Shown here: one piece after another, positions 9,739 through 18,014 of the stretch
How positions within the stretch are numbered: position 1 is the first letter of the stretch
Layout: each line of letters starts with the position of its first letter
Source: Sinomonas sp. P10A9
GTDB lineage: Bacteria; Actinomycetota; Actinomycetes; Actinomycetales; Micrococcaceae
Assembly: GCF_041022165.1 (NCBI RefSeq)
Contig: NZ_CP163302.1
Coordinates: forward strand, 3,100,001 to 3,164,000
Direction of reading: 5' to 3'
Length of the DNA: 64,000 nt
Notes under the pieces: generated by a model
Told to the model about the DNA's origin: nothing
Seen by the model: the letters and a program-made list of their open reading frames with translations, nothing else
Databases searched by the model: none
Position numbers and translations under genes: made by a program

Positions 9739-11375
9739 GCGCTAGTCCCCCTGGTCTCCGGGCCCGAGGACACCGCTCGGCCGGGCGGTACGCCCTGAGC
9801 GAGGGGAAGGGCGACCGACATCGTGAGCCCGCCCCCCGGCGTCTCCTCGGCCTCGATGCGCCCACCCATGGCCTCGACGAAACCCTTGGCCACCGCGAGC
9901 CCCAGACCCACGCCGCCTTTCGCGGTGTCGTCGCCCAGCCGCTGGAAGGGTCGGAACACGAGCAGCAGGTCCTCGGGCGGGATGCCCTCGCCGTGGTCCA
10001 CAACCCTCAGCACCCCGCAGGGACGGCCGTCTGCATCCTCGACGCCGCTACGGGACGTGATCTCGACGGGTGCTTCTGGGGCGTAGCGCAGCGCGTTCTC
10101 GACAAGGTTTGCGACCACACGCTCGAGGAGCACCGGGTCCGCCTCGACGGCAGGGGCATTGGCGGGGATGAGGTCCACGACCCGTTCCTGGCCCGCGACC
10201 CCGCGCGACACGACCTCACGCCACGCGACGGGCCTCAGGAGCGGGCGCACGTTGTCCGCCGAGATGCGGGACATGTCCAGGAGGTTGTCCACCACGTGGG
10301 AAAGGCGGTCCGTGTAATCCTCGATGGTGCCCAGGAGCTCCGCTTCCTCCTCGGGCGTGAAGTCGACCGAGGACTGACGCAGGCTGCTCACGCTGAGCTT
10401 GATGCCCGCCAGGGGGGTGCGCAGGTCATGCGAGACGGCCTGGAGGATCGCCGTCCTGATCGAATTGCCTTCCTCGAGCCGCCGGTTGGCCTCGCGGCTG
10501 CGCGCAAGCTGGGCCCGCTCGCGCATGGCCACGAGGTACACCCCGAAGGCCTTGAGCGTCCGCCGCTCGCCGTCGTCGAGCGAATGGCCGCCCACGAGGA
10601 GGGTGTAGTAGCCGTCAGGCGCCACGGCATCATCCGCCGCCGCATGCGAGATGGGCGGCGCCTCCCCCGCCGTCGCCACGACGTCCCAGCCGGACACCGT
10701 CCGTGCCGCATCGGCGAGGGCCCTGCCGTGTCCCGCGCGGCCGGGAGAGCCGCTCCGGCCGGCTCCTCCCACGCCGTCATCGCGTTCGCCGCCGTCAGCC
10801 CCGCGTGTGCCTCCGGCGACGCCCCGGGAGATAAGGGCCACCGCACGCAGTCCGAGGGCAGAGCGCACCCGTTCGAGGAACTCGTCCATTCCTCCCGTGG
10901 ATCCGAGGATGCCGAGCGCGAGGTCGCTCATCGCGCCGGCCTCGGCGGCGGCCCGCGTTGCCTGTTCGAAGCGACGCGCCGCGGCACCGACAGCCAGCGC
11001 GATCGTGCACGCGACGACGAGGAAAACGACGAGCCCCAGTGCCGCCTCCGGCCGAGCGACGCTCAGGCTCCCGACAGGCTCGGTGGCGAACCAGTTCAGT
11101 GCGAGGTTGGCCACCACCGCGGCCAGGACAGCTGGCCAGAGTCCGCCGACGAGCGCCACCACGACGGTGGCCAGCATCTGGAAGAGGACAACGGTCACGA
11201 GCCCGCGGCCGCTGCGGTCCTCGCCCACGAGCCAGAGGGCCGCAGGCTGGACTGCGAGGGGCAGTACGACGGCGATCACCAACCCCACCAGCGTGCGCCG
11301 CCGGTCGAGGACGCCCAACTCGGCAAGACGAAGGCGGTGCCCTGGCGCCGGGAGGAACGGAGTCCGATGGCTCAT
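9735..11375 (-). CDS. KdpD-like sensor histidine kinase with DUF4118 membrane domain
   Basis: The 546-residue kinase has four predicted membrane segments at residues 28-135 (DUF4118 type), a cytoplasmic GAF-like region, the phospho-acceptor box AVSHDLRTPL with His316, and an ATP-binding domain (LVENALRYAP, DHGEGIP, GGVGLGLAVAKGF). It lacks the large N-terminal KdpD sensor and Usp domains of E. coli KdpD, so it starts at the membrane domain. It lies upstream of and overlaps its response regulator. The signal is unknown. Confidence 0.92.
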   Translation of the reverse strand: MSHRTPFLPAPGHRLRLAELGVLDRRRTLVGLVIAVVLPLAVQPAALWLVGEDRSGRGLVTVVLFQMLATVVVALVGGLWPAVLAAVVANLALNWFATEPVGSLSVARPEAALGLVVFLVVACTIALAVGAAARRFEQATRAAAEAGAMSDLALGILGSTGGMDEFLERVRSALGLRAVALISRGVAGGTRGADGGERDDGVGGAGRSGSPGRAGHGRALADAARTVSGWDVVATAGEAPPISHAAADDAVAPDGYYTLLVGGHSLDDGERRTLKAFGVYLVAMRERAQLARSREANRRLEEGNSIRTAILQAVSHDLRTPLAGIKLSVSSLRQSSVDFTPEEEAELLGTIEDYTDRLSHVVDNLLDMSRISADNVRPLLRPVAWREVVSRGVAGQERVVDLIPANAPAVEADPVLLERVVANLVENALRYAPEAPVEITSRSGVEDADGRPCGVLRVVDHGEGIPPEDLLLVFRPFQRLGDDTAKGGVGLGLAVAKGFVEAMGGRIEAEETPGGGLTMSVALPLAQGVPPGRAVSSGPETRGTSA

Positions 11376-11511
11376 CCTGCCATTCTGGCAAACGGACCCC
11401 GGCGGCGTGAGGTGTGGCGCGCACGGCCCGAATCCGCGTCATGCGGCTGGCTGCGCGTGCTCTCCTCCTTTCGGGGATCGAGAGGCGGCCCCATCGGGAG
11501 GAACAGAAGAC

Positions 11512-11946
11512 ATGATCGGCGAGACGACCGCGCGCGGAGAACCTGCGGAACGCGGACCACGGGGCGCGGGGGCAGGGACCCTCAAGGAGCTGTGCGCCTC
11601 CTTCGTCGACGGCTACCGCCGCCGGGACCCGGCGCTCCTCCTTGGCCTGTACCTCGACTCGGCACGGATCGTACCAGCCTGGAACGAGACGCACCCGGTC
11701 TCCCCCGCCGAGGACATCGAGGACCGCATGAGGCTAGGGTTGCCGATGCAGTTCCGGGTCCAGGACATCTTCGAGGATGGCGCGCGCGCTCATGTGCGCC
11801 TGGCCTGGTCCGTCGAGGGCACGACGACGGACGGCACCGACCTCGAGATCTCCGGCACAGCGTCCCTCGAGTGCGAGAAGCGGGACCGCCGCTGGTACAT
11901 CGCGTCGGAGTGGCTCAGGCACGAGGCACCCGGGCTCGAGGGCTAG
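11512..11946 (+). CDS. NTF2/SnoaL-like small protein
   Basis: The 144-residue protein has a central cone-fold type sequence (ELCASFVDGYRRRDPALLLGLYLD, then RAHVRLAWSVEG and DRRWYIASEWLRHE), typical of NTF2/SnoaL-like ligand-binding or isomerase domains. The frame is open far upstream, but ATG 11512 follows GGGAGGA and sits where the family begins. It is divergent from the histidine kinase gene. Its stop codon overlaps the stop of the convergent cytochrome gene by 4 bp. The precise function is unknown. Confidence 0.7.
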   Translation: MIGETTARGEPAERGPRGAGAGTLKELCASFVDGYRRRDPALLLGLYLDSARIVPAWNETHPVSPAEDIEDRMRLGLPMQFRVQDIFEDGARAHVRLAWSVEGTTTDGTDLEISGTASLECEKRDRRWYIASEWLRHEAPGLEG

Positions 11947-12887
11947 TTCCGCGTCACCGTGCCCATGAGCGAGGCCACCGGCCGAAGGAACAGAGGCCGC
12001 GCAAGGAACCACAGGCCCACAACGACGAGCACTCCCACGGCGAACAGGATGAACCCGAGCCAATCGTCGCCGTCGTGCGAGGCGAACATGTGGTTCAGGT
12101 TCCGCAGGGCCCCCGTGGTGAGCACGAGGAAGACGTGCACGATGACGAAGAGCACAAAGAACGCCATGACCGGGAAGTGCACCGCGCGCGCCCACTCGAG
12201 GGGGTAGGCCTTGTTGAGCCGCGGCGCCTTCTGGTTGGTGGGCCACGCGCCGGACATGCGCAGGCCCGTGACGATCGCCAGCGGGGCGGCAATGAACACG
12301 ACCAGGAAGTACGTCAGCTGCTGGAGGGCGTTGTAGTTCAGCCAGCCGTCCTCGAGCGGCCAGTCGAGCGAGGCGTACTGGATCACCGCTGAGAGCGCGT
12401 GCGGGAAGATGCTCCACGTAGTCGGGACGAGGCGGACCCAGTGCCCCGTGGCGAACATGAGCACGAAGAACACGATCCCGCTGAGGACCCACAGGGCATC
12501 GAGGCACAGGTGGAACCACAGGTCGAGGCTGATCTTCTTGGGCTGGCCCTTCGTCTTGACCAGACCCTTGTTGTTGCGCTTCCAGTAGCCCTGCGGGCGT
12601 GTGGTGAAGCGCACCTGTAGGCCCGAGCGCACGATCAGGACCAGGAACATCAGATTGAGGAAGTGCAGCACGTTCAGCCAGGCAGGCAGGCCCTCAGGGG
12701 CCCAGTCCGGCAGGGGGGCGTGCCCGGGGTAGGTCGCGATGAAGTCCGAGACGGCCTGGGTGCCGCGCAGCAGCTTCGCGGCGAGCACCACGAGGGCGAG
12801 CACGACGACGGCGCCCACGCCGAACGCGGCCGGGCGGAACCACGGCGCCTGGGTGAGCGACGGCTTCGCGGGTGAGGTCTGCGGCAT
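11943..12887 (-). CDS. Membrane cytochrome b-type protein (b561/DUF4405-like)
   Basis: The 314-residue protein has about five hydrophobic helices carrying histidines suitable for haem b ligation (NVLHFLNLMF, LWFHLCLDALWVLSG, FPHALSAVIQY, VIVHVFLVLTTG). It resembles the cytochrome b subunits of hydrogenase, formate dehydrogenase or thiosulfate reductase complexes, but no partner oxidoreductase subunit is adjacent. The start is preceded by AGGACTCCTTCC-type sequence of modest quality. The gene tail overlaps the convergent NTF2-like gene. Confidence 0.8.
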   Translation of the reverse strand: MPQTSPAKPSLTQAPWFRPAAFGVGAVVVLALVVLAAKLLRGTQAVSDFIATYPGHAPLPDWAPEGLPAWLNVLHFLNLMFLVLIVRSGLQVRFTTRPQGYWKRNNKGLVKTKGQPKKISLDLWFHLCLDALWVLSGIVFFVLMFATGHWVRLVPTTWSIFPHALSAVIQYASLDWPLEDGWLNYNALQQLTYFLVVFIAAPLAIVTGLRMSGAWPTNQKAPRLNKAYPLEWARAVHFPVMAFFVLFVIVHVFLVLTTGALRNLNHMFASHDGDDWLGFILFAVGVLVVVGLWFLARPLFLRPVASLMGTVTRN

Positions 12888-12927
12888 GGAAGGAGTCCTC
12901 TAGGGTGGGCGGGTTCGATAGAACGGG

Positions 12928-14127
12928 CTAGAGCCGTGCGATGGCCGCGTCGAGGTCTGCGATGAGGTCATCGGCGTCCTCGATGCCCACGGACAGGCGC
13001 AGCAGGTTCACCGGAACGGCCAGTTCGGTGCCCTTGACCGAGGCGTGCGTCATCTCCGAGGGGTAGTTCATGAGCGACTCGATCCCGCCGAGGCTCTCCG
13101 CGAGCGTGAACAGACGCGTGGACTCGGCGACCTTGCGGGCCGCCTCCTCGCCGCCGGAGAACTGGACGGAGATCATGCCACCGAAGCGGCGCATCTGCTT
13201 CGCCGCGAGCCCGTGGCCGGGATGGTCCGGGAGCCCCGGGTACAGGACCTTCTCGATGCCGGGGCGGCCCACGAGCCACTCGGCGATCTTCTGGGCGTTC
13301 TCCGAGTGGCGCTCCATGCGCACACCGAGGGTCTTGAGCCCGCGCGTGGTCAGGAACGCGTCCATCGGGCCGGACACCGCGCCCACCGCGAACTGCACGA
13401 ACCCGACCTTCTCAGCAAGCTCGTCGTCGTTGACCACGACGGCGCCGCCCACCACGTCGGAGTGCCCGCCGATGTACTTGGTCGTCGAGTGGACCACGAT
13501 GTCCGCGCCGAGGGCGAGCGGGTTCTGCAGGTAGGGAGACGCGAAGGTGTTGTCGACCACGAGGAGGGCCCCGGCGTCGTGCGCGATGTCTGCGATCGCC
13601 GTGATGTCAGAGATCTTCATCATCGGGTTGGACGGCGTCTCGACCCACACGAGGCGCGTCTCGTCCGTGCCTCCGGCGGACACCGCCGCACGCACGCGGT
13701 CGAGGTCGGACATGTCCACGGGCCGGTTCGCAATGCCCCACGGGCCGAGGACCCTGGAGATGAGGCGGTACGTGCCGCCGTAGGCATCGTTGCCGAGGAC
13801 GATCCGGTCACCGGGCGAGCACAGGGCGCGGATGAGGGCGTCCTCGGCGGCGAGGCCGGAGCCGAATGAGTAGGCGTGGTTGCCACCCTCGAGCGCGGCG
13901 AGCTGCTCCTGGAGCGCATCGCGGGTCGGGTTGCCGCCGCGGCCGTACTCGTAGCCGGACCGGAGGCCTCCGATCCCGTCCTGGGCGTACGTCGAGGAGA
14001 AGTGCAGCGGGGGCACGACGGCGCCCGTGCGCGGCTCGAACTCCTGGCCGGCATGGACGGCACGCGTGTTGAAGCCGGCCCGCTGAATCTGTCCGCTCTG
14101 CTGGTTGTGTTCGCTGCGCTCACCCAT
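12928..14127 (-). CDS. metB: Cystathionine gamma-synthase
   Basis: This 399-residue PLP enzyme of the Cys/Met metabolism family joins an activated homoserine ester and cysteine to cystathionine. It shows SSTYAQDGIGG, YEYGRGGNPTRDALQ, SGLAAEDALI, the PLP-lysine block STTKYIGGHSD, and SVGIEDADDLIADLDAAI at the end. It lies 11 bp downstream of the cystathionine beta-synthase gene on the same strand, the arrangement expected for a sulfur-amino-acid operon. A gamma-lyase role cannot be excluded from sequence alone. Confidence 0.92.
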   Translation of the reverse strand: MGERSEHNQQSGQIQRAGFNTRAVHAGQEFEPRTGAVVPPLHFSSTYAQDGIGGLRSGYEYGRGGNPTRDALQEQLAALEGGNHAYSFGSGLAAEDALIRALCSPGDRIVLGNDAYGGTYRLISRVLGPWGIANRPVDMSDLDRVRAAVSAGGTDETRLVWVETPSNPMMKISDITAIADIAHDAGALLVVDNTFASPYLQNPLALGADIVVHSTTKYIGGHSDVVGGAVVVNDDELAEKVGFVQFAVGAVSGPMDAFLTTRGLKTLGVRMERHSENAQKIAEWLVGRPGIEKVLYPGLPDHPGHGLAAKQMRRFGGMISVQFSGGEEAARKVAESTRLFTLAESLGGIESLMNYPSEMTHASVKGTELAVPVNLLRLSVGIEDADDLIADLDAAIARL

Positions 14128-14138
14128 ACTGCGTCACC

Positions 14139-15524
14139 TTACTTGTTGAGGTTGGCCAGGAGGTCATGGCGGGTCAGGATGCCGACGGGCGCACCGACGA
14201 AGGTGACCATGACGGCGTCCTGCTCGCTCAGCATCGCCTGCAGGGCGGCCTGCCCCTCGAGCGAGCCGATGACGGGCAGCCGCTCGCCCATGTGCTCGGA
14301 GATCTTGTCGGTCAGCTTGGCCTCGCCGCGGAACAGCCTGGCGGAGAGGGCGCGCTCGTCGACGGCGCCGAGGACTTCGCCCATGACCACGGGCGGCTCG
14401 GCCGAGAGCACGGGGAGGTGGCTCACGCCGTACTCGGTCATGATGTCGATGACGTCGCGGACCGTCTCGTTGGGGTGGGTGTGGATGAGGTCGGGCATCT
14501 GACCGGTCTTGCCCTTGAGCAGTTCGCCGACGGTCCGCTCCCCCTCGCCGGGGAGGAAGCCGTAGGAGCGCATCCAGTCGTCGTTGAAGATCTTGGCAAG
14601 GTAGCCGCGGCCCGAATCGGGCAGGATCACGACGACGACCGCTTCCTCGGGCAGGTCCCTCGCCGCACGCAGGGCTGCCACGACGGCCATGCCGGAGGAA
14701 CCGCCCACGAGGAGGCCCTCTTCGCGGGCGAGCCGGCGGGTCATGGCGAACGACTCGGCGTCGTTCACCGCGAGGACCTCATCGGGGACCGACTTGTCGT
14801 AGTTCTCGGGCCACATGTCCTCGCCGACGCCCTCGACGAAATACGGCCGGCCCGTGCCGCCGGAGTAGATCGACCCCTCCGGGTCGGCGCCGATGACCTT
14901 GACCTGGCCGCCCTCCGACTCGGGGCGGTCCTTGCTGACGTCCTTGAGGTAGCGGCCCGTCCCGGTGATGGTCCCGCCGGTTCCCGCGCCGATGACCACG
15001 TGGGTGATCGTGCCGTCCGTGTCCGCCCAGATCTCGGGGCCAGTGGTCTCGTAGTGGCTTCCCGGGGCGCCCGGGTTGGAGAACTGGTCCGGCTTGAACG
15101 CGCCGGGGATCTCCTTCACGAGGCGGTCCGAGACGCCGTAGTAGGACTGGGGCGAATCAGGGGCCACGGCGGTGGGGGTCACGACGACCTCTGCACCGTA
15201 TGCCGCAAGGACCGCCCGCTTCTCCTCGCCGACCTTGTCCGGGACCACGAAGATGCACTTGTAGCCCTTCTGCTGCCCCACGAGGGCCAGGCCCACACCG
15301 GTGTTGCCGCTCGTGGGCTCCACGATGGTGCCGCCGGGGAGGAGCTTGCCGTCTGCCTCGGCCTGCTCGATCATCTTCAGTGCGATCCGGTCCTTGATGG
15401 AGCCACCGGGGTTGAGGTATTCGAGTTTGACCAGGACCGTCGCCTTGATGCCTTCGGTGACCTTGTTCAGCTTGACGAGGGGCGTGCGGCCGATGAGCTC
15501 GACGACGGACTTGGCGTACTTCAC
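14139..15524 (-). CDS. cbs: Cystathionine beta-synthase
   Basis: The 461-residue enzyme condenses serine and homocysteine. The catalytic PLP domain shows NPGGSIKDRIA (Schiff-base lysine), PTSGNTGVGLAL, and GAGTGGTITGTGRYL. Two C-terminal CBS motifs follow (from about residue 340). The GTG at 15524 is chosen because actinobacterial homologues start at (M)KYA. There is no separated Shine-Dalgarno sequence, but a TAGAGT hexamer at 15532..15537 ends exactly 7 nt before the GTG, which fits a leaderless mRNA. It is divergent from the SOS-regulated mutasome operon and co-oriented with metB. Confidence 0.93.
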   Translation of the reverse strand: MKYAKSVVELIGRTPLVKLNKVTEGIKATVLVKLEYLNPGGSIKDRIALKMIEQAEADGKLLPGGTIVEPTSGNTGVGLALVGQQKGYKCIFVVPDKVGEEKRAVLAAYGAEVVVTPTAVAPDSPQSYYGVSDRLVKEIPGAFKPDQFSNPGAPGSHYETTGPEIWADTDGTITHVVIGAGTGGTITGTGRYLKDVSKDRPESEGGQVKVIGADPEGSIYSGGTGRPYFVEGVGEDMWPENYDKSVPDEVLAVNDAESFAMTRRLAREEGLLVGGSSGMAVVAALRAARDLPEEAVVVVILPDSGRGYLAKIFNDDWMRSYGFLPGEGERTVGELLKGKTGQMPDLIHTHPNETVRDVIDIMTEYGVSHLPVLSAEPPVVMGEVLGAVDERALSARLFRGEAKLTDKISEHMGERLPVIGSLEGQAALQAMLSEQDAVMVTFVGAPVGILTRHDLLANLNK

Positions 15525-15572
15525 GCCCCCAACTCTAACGGCTGGGCGGGTCCATGAGCCGACTCCGCCCGA

Positions 15573-15601
15573 TTGACTGTTTCGAACATATTTTCGATAA
15601 T
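15573..15601 (+). promoter_or_regulatory. SOS-controlled promoter of the mutasome operon with LexA box
   Basis: TTGACT (15573..15578) and GATAAT (15596..15601) are separated by 17 bp. The spacer contains TCGAAC-ATAT-TTTCGA (15582..15597), one mismatch from the actinobacterial LexA box TCGAAC(N4)GTTCGA. The -10 ends 6 nt before the imuA' ATG, so the transcript is probably leaderless. LexA bound here would block RNA polymerase directly. Confidence 0.85.
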
Positions 15602-15607
15602 TGAAGC

Positions 15608-16363
15608 ATGTCACTCGCATTCAGCTCCGATGCGGTTTCCGTGGGCGCCCCCGCGGCCGGGACGCTGCGCGAGCTCCAGGAACGCATCCATTCGCTCCAG
15701 GGCAGAAGGAACCGTGAAGGGTCCTACCCCGTCCTTCCCTGCTTCTCCCCGTTCTTCCCCGACGGCCTCCGCGGCGGTGCGGCGTACTCCCTCGAGACGC
15801 CGTTGTCCGTGGCGATGGCACTCCTGGCAGGGGCGTCTGCCGAAGGGCAGTGGTGCGGGGCCGCCGGGGTGCAGGATTTCGGCGCGGAGGCCGCCGCCGG
15901 GTTCGGCGTGGACCTCGACCGGTTCGTCCTCGTACCGGACCCCGGGGACGACTGGACCGCGGCCGTCGGCGCCCTCGTCGAGGTGCTTCCCCTCGTCCTC
16001 GTGCGCCCTCCGGGAACCGTGCGGCCGGGCGACGCGTCGCGGCTCGGGTCCCGGCTGCGCGAGAGGGGCGGGGTCCTGCTCGTCCTGGGCACGTGGCCCC
16101 AGAGCGAGGGGCGCCTGACGGCCAGCAGCTCGAGCTGGGAGGGCCTGGGCCATGGGCACGGGCATCTGGCGCGGCACCGGGTCCGCCTCGAGCTGAACCA
16201 GCGTGGCCGGACACGGACCGGGACCGTGGAGTTTGGACCGACGAGTGGTGCTGGACTTCCAGGCGCAGCGACGCGGCCGGATGCGGGATGGCCGAGCACG
16301 GGGCTGCGAGATGCCGTCCGCAAGGAGCGGGATCTGGCCGGAAGGATCGGGGCGGCGGGATGA
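15608..16363 (+). CDS. imuA': ImuA'-like RecA-related mutasome protein
   Basis: This 251-residue protein resembles the C-terminally degenerate RecA-like ImuA' of actinobacteria. It has RecA-type strand segments (VLPLVLVRPPG, GVLLVLGTWPQ, HRVRLELNQRGRTRTGTVEFGP) but no Walker A motif. It is the first gene of the imuA'-imuB-dnaE2 cassette for DNA-damage-induced mutagenesis and bridges polymerase components. Its stop overlaps the imuB start (ATGA). The SOS box directly in front supports the assignment. Confidence 0.85.
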   Translation: MSLAFSSDAVSVGAPAAGTLRELQERIHSLQGRRNREGSYPVLPCFSPFFPDGLRGGAAYSLETPLSVAMALLAGASAEGQWCGAAGVQDFGAEAAAGFGVDLDRFVLVPDPGDDWTAAVGALVEVLPLVLVRPPGTVRPGDASRLGSRLRERGGVLLVLGTWPQSEGRLTASSSSWEGLGHGHGHLARHRVRLELNQRGRTRTGTVEFGPTSGAGLPGAATRPDAGWPSTGLRDAVRKERDLAGRIGAAG

Positions 16364-17952
16364 GTGCCGCAACGCCGAGGGCGCTTGTGGTGTGGTTCCC
16401 GGACTGGCCGCTGGTGGCGGCCCAGCTGGCCGGGGAGGTGCCTGAGGGTGCAGCGGCGGCCGTCATCGACAAGGGTCTGGTCGCTGTCTGCTCCGCCGAG
16501 GCCCGGACTGCCGGAGTGGTCCGCGGGCTGCGGGTCCGGGAAGCGCAGGTCCGGTGCCCCGAGCTCGTCACCGTCCCGGCCGATCCCGCGCGCGCGGAAC
16601 GGGAATTCGACCCTGTGGTCAGAGCCCTCGAGACCGCCGTACCGGGCGTCCAGATCCTCCGTCCAGGCCTGTGCGCCGTACGGGCCCGGGGCGCGGCCAG
16701 GTACTACGGGAGCGAGGAGGCCGCGGGCGGCGCCGCTCTCGAGGGCGCATCCGGGCTCGGGCTCGAGGCCCGCGCCGGAATTGCCGATTCGGTCTTCGCG
16801 GCCGAGCAGGCGGCGCGGAGCACCCATGAGCTCTCCGGCCTTCGGGTCATCGGGGCCGGGGCGTCTGCCGCATTCCTCTCCCCTCTGCCGGTCGCAGCCC
16901 TCGGCGACCCGAGGCTGGCCTCCCTTCTCACACGCCTGGGCCTGCGCACGCTCGGGGACTTCGCCGGCCTTCCCGCCGCCGAGGTCCGATCCCGGTTCGG
17001 GGCCGAGGGGCTCGCGGCCCACGCCCGGGCCAGCGGACGGGACTCGCGCGCCGTCGTGCCCCGCGTCCCCCCAGCACCGCTCGACAGGACCGCGGAGTTC
17101 GAGCCCGGGCTGACACGGGTCGACCAGATAGCGTTCGCCCTCAGACCGGTCGCCGAGGACTTCGTCGCCGGGCTCATGCACGCGGGCCTTGCCTGCACCC
17201 TGCTGCGCGTGCAGATCACCGACGATTCCGGTGCCCGCTCCGAGCGATCCTGGGGCCATCCCCACCAGTTCTCTCCCGGCGACGCTGTAGAGCGCGTCCG
17301 GTGGCAGCTGCAGTCCGGGCAGGACCCCTCGCCCCGCCCGCGGGAGCGGACGGCCTGGCGCACCACCGGAGACGCCCTCGGGGCACCCGTGGTCCAGGTC
17401 CGTCTGCTCCCCGAACGGGTCGATCTGCTCGGCCGCCGAGCCCAGGCCCTGTTCGGTGGTGTCGACGAACGGCTGGACCATGGCCTCCACCGGCTCCAGA
17501 CCATGCTGGGCCACGGCTCGGTGCTCCATGCCGCCGCTGCCGGCGGGAGGCTTCTGGCAGAGCGATGCCTCCTCGTGCCGTGGGGCGAGGAGCCGCCGCT
17601 GGGCACCTCAGACCGTGCGTCGCGTCCGTGGCCAGGGTCGGTGCCCCCACCCCTTCCGGCCACGGTGTTCTCCGAGCCGCCGCCGGTGACCCTGCTCGGG
17701 GACGATGGACTCCCCCTCGGGGTCGGCGCCCGCGGGGGCCTCTCGACGGCGCCAGCGTGGTTCGTGCCCGCTGCGGGGGCGAGGAGGCGCGCCGTCCGGA
17801 GCTGGGCCGGACCATGGCCTCTGCGCGAGCGGTGGTGGGACGCGGCCGAGGGACGCCGGGCCGAGCGGTTCCAGATCCTCGACGGCGACGGCGAGGCCTG
17901 GCTCCTGCTCGGGGAGGACGGTAGCTGGTGGGCCGAGGCCCGCTACGACTGA
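16360..17952 (+). CDS. imuB: ImuB, catalytically inactive Y-family polymerase-like protein
   Basis: The 530-residue protein has a Y-family polymerase fold. It starts RALVVWFPDWPLVAAQ in place of the D-x-D catalytic block, so the acidic triad is missing, as is usual for ImuB. The palm/thumb part includes SVFAAEQAARS and the helix-hairpin-helix segment TRLGLRTLGDFAGLPAAEVRSRFG. A long C-terminal region probably carries the beta-clamp and DnaE2 contacts. The ATG overlaps the imuA' stop. ImuB is the adaptor that brings DnaE2 to the clamp in translesion synthesis. Confidence 0.9.
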   Translation: MSAATPRALVVWFPDWPLVAAQLAGEVPEGAAAAVIDKGLVAVCSAEARTAGVVRGLRVREAQVRCPELVTVPADPARAEREFDPVVRALETAVPGVQILRPGLCAVRARGAARYYGSEEAAGGAALEGASGLGLEARAGIADSVFAAEQAARSTHELSGLRVIGAGASAAFLSPLPVAALGDPRLASLLTRLGLRTLGDFAGLPAAEVRSRFGAEGLAAHARASGRDSRAVVPRVPPAPLDRTAEFEPGLTRVDQIAFALRPVAEDFVAGLMHAGLACTLLRVQITDDSGARSERSWGHPHQFSPGDAVERVRWQLQSGQDPSPRPRERTAWRTTGDALGAPVVQVRLLPERVDLLGRRAQALFGGVDERLDHGLHRLQTMLGHGSVLHAAAAGGRLLAERCLLVPWGEEPPLGTSDRASRPWPGSVPPPLPATVFSEPPPVTLLGDDGLPLGVGARGGLSTAPAWFVPAAGARRRAVRSWAGPWPLRERWWDAAEGRRAERFQILDGDGEAWLLLGEDGSWWAEARYD

Positions 17953-17966
17953 CGGCCACGTAAGGC

Positions 17967-17984
17967 CCCTCATCCAGATGAGGG
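17967..17984 (+). other. Hairpin between imuB and dnaE2
   Basis: CCCTCATC-CA-GATGAGGG is an 8-bp perfect inverted repeat in the 62-bp gap between imuB and dnaE2, with no U-tract after it. It could be an RNA processing or stability element. Function is not established. Confidence 0.4.
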
Positions 17985-18014
17985 ACTGAAGGGACGCTGA
18001 AGGAAGGAGGCCAC

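Noticed and set aside
8348..10003. 551-codon minus ORF suggesting a fusion of the MOSC protein with an upstream domain
   Set aside because: The extra N-terminal part is out of frame with, and overlaps, the response regulator and kinase genes. The MOSC gene has its own start near 9001.
9666..12392. 908-codon plus-strand ORF over the kinase, NTF2-like and cytochrome genes
   Set aside because: It spans several real genes in both orientations and has no recognisable domain.
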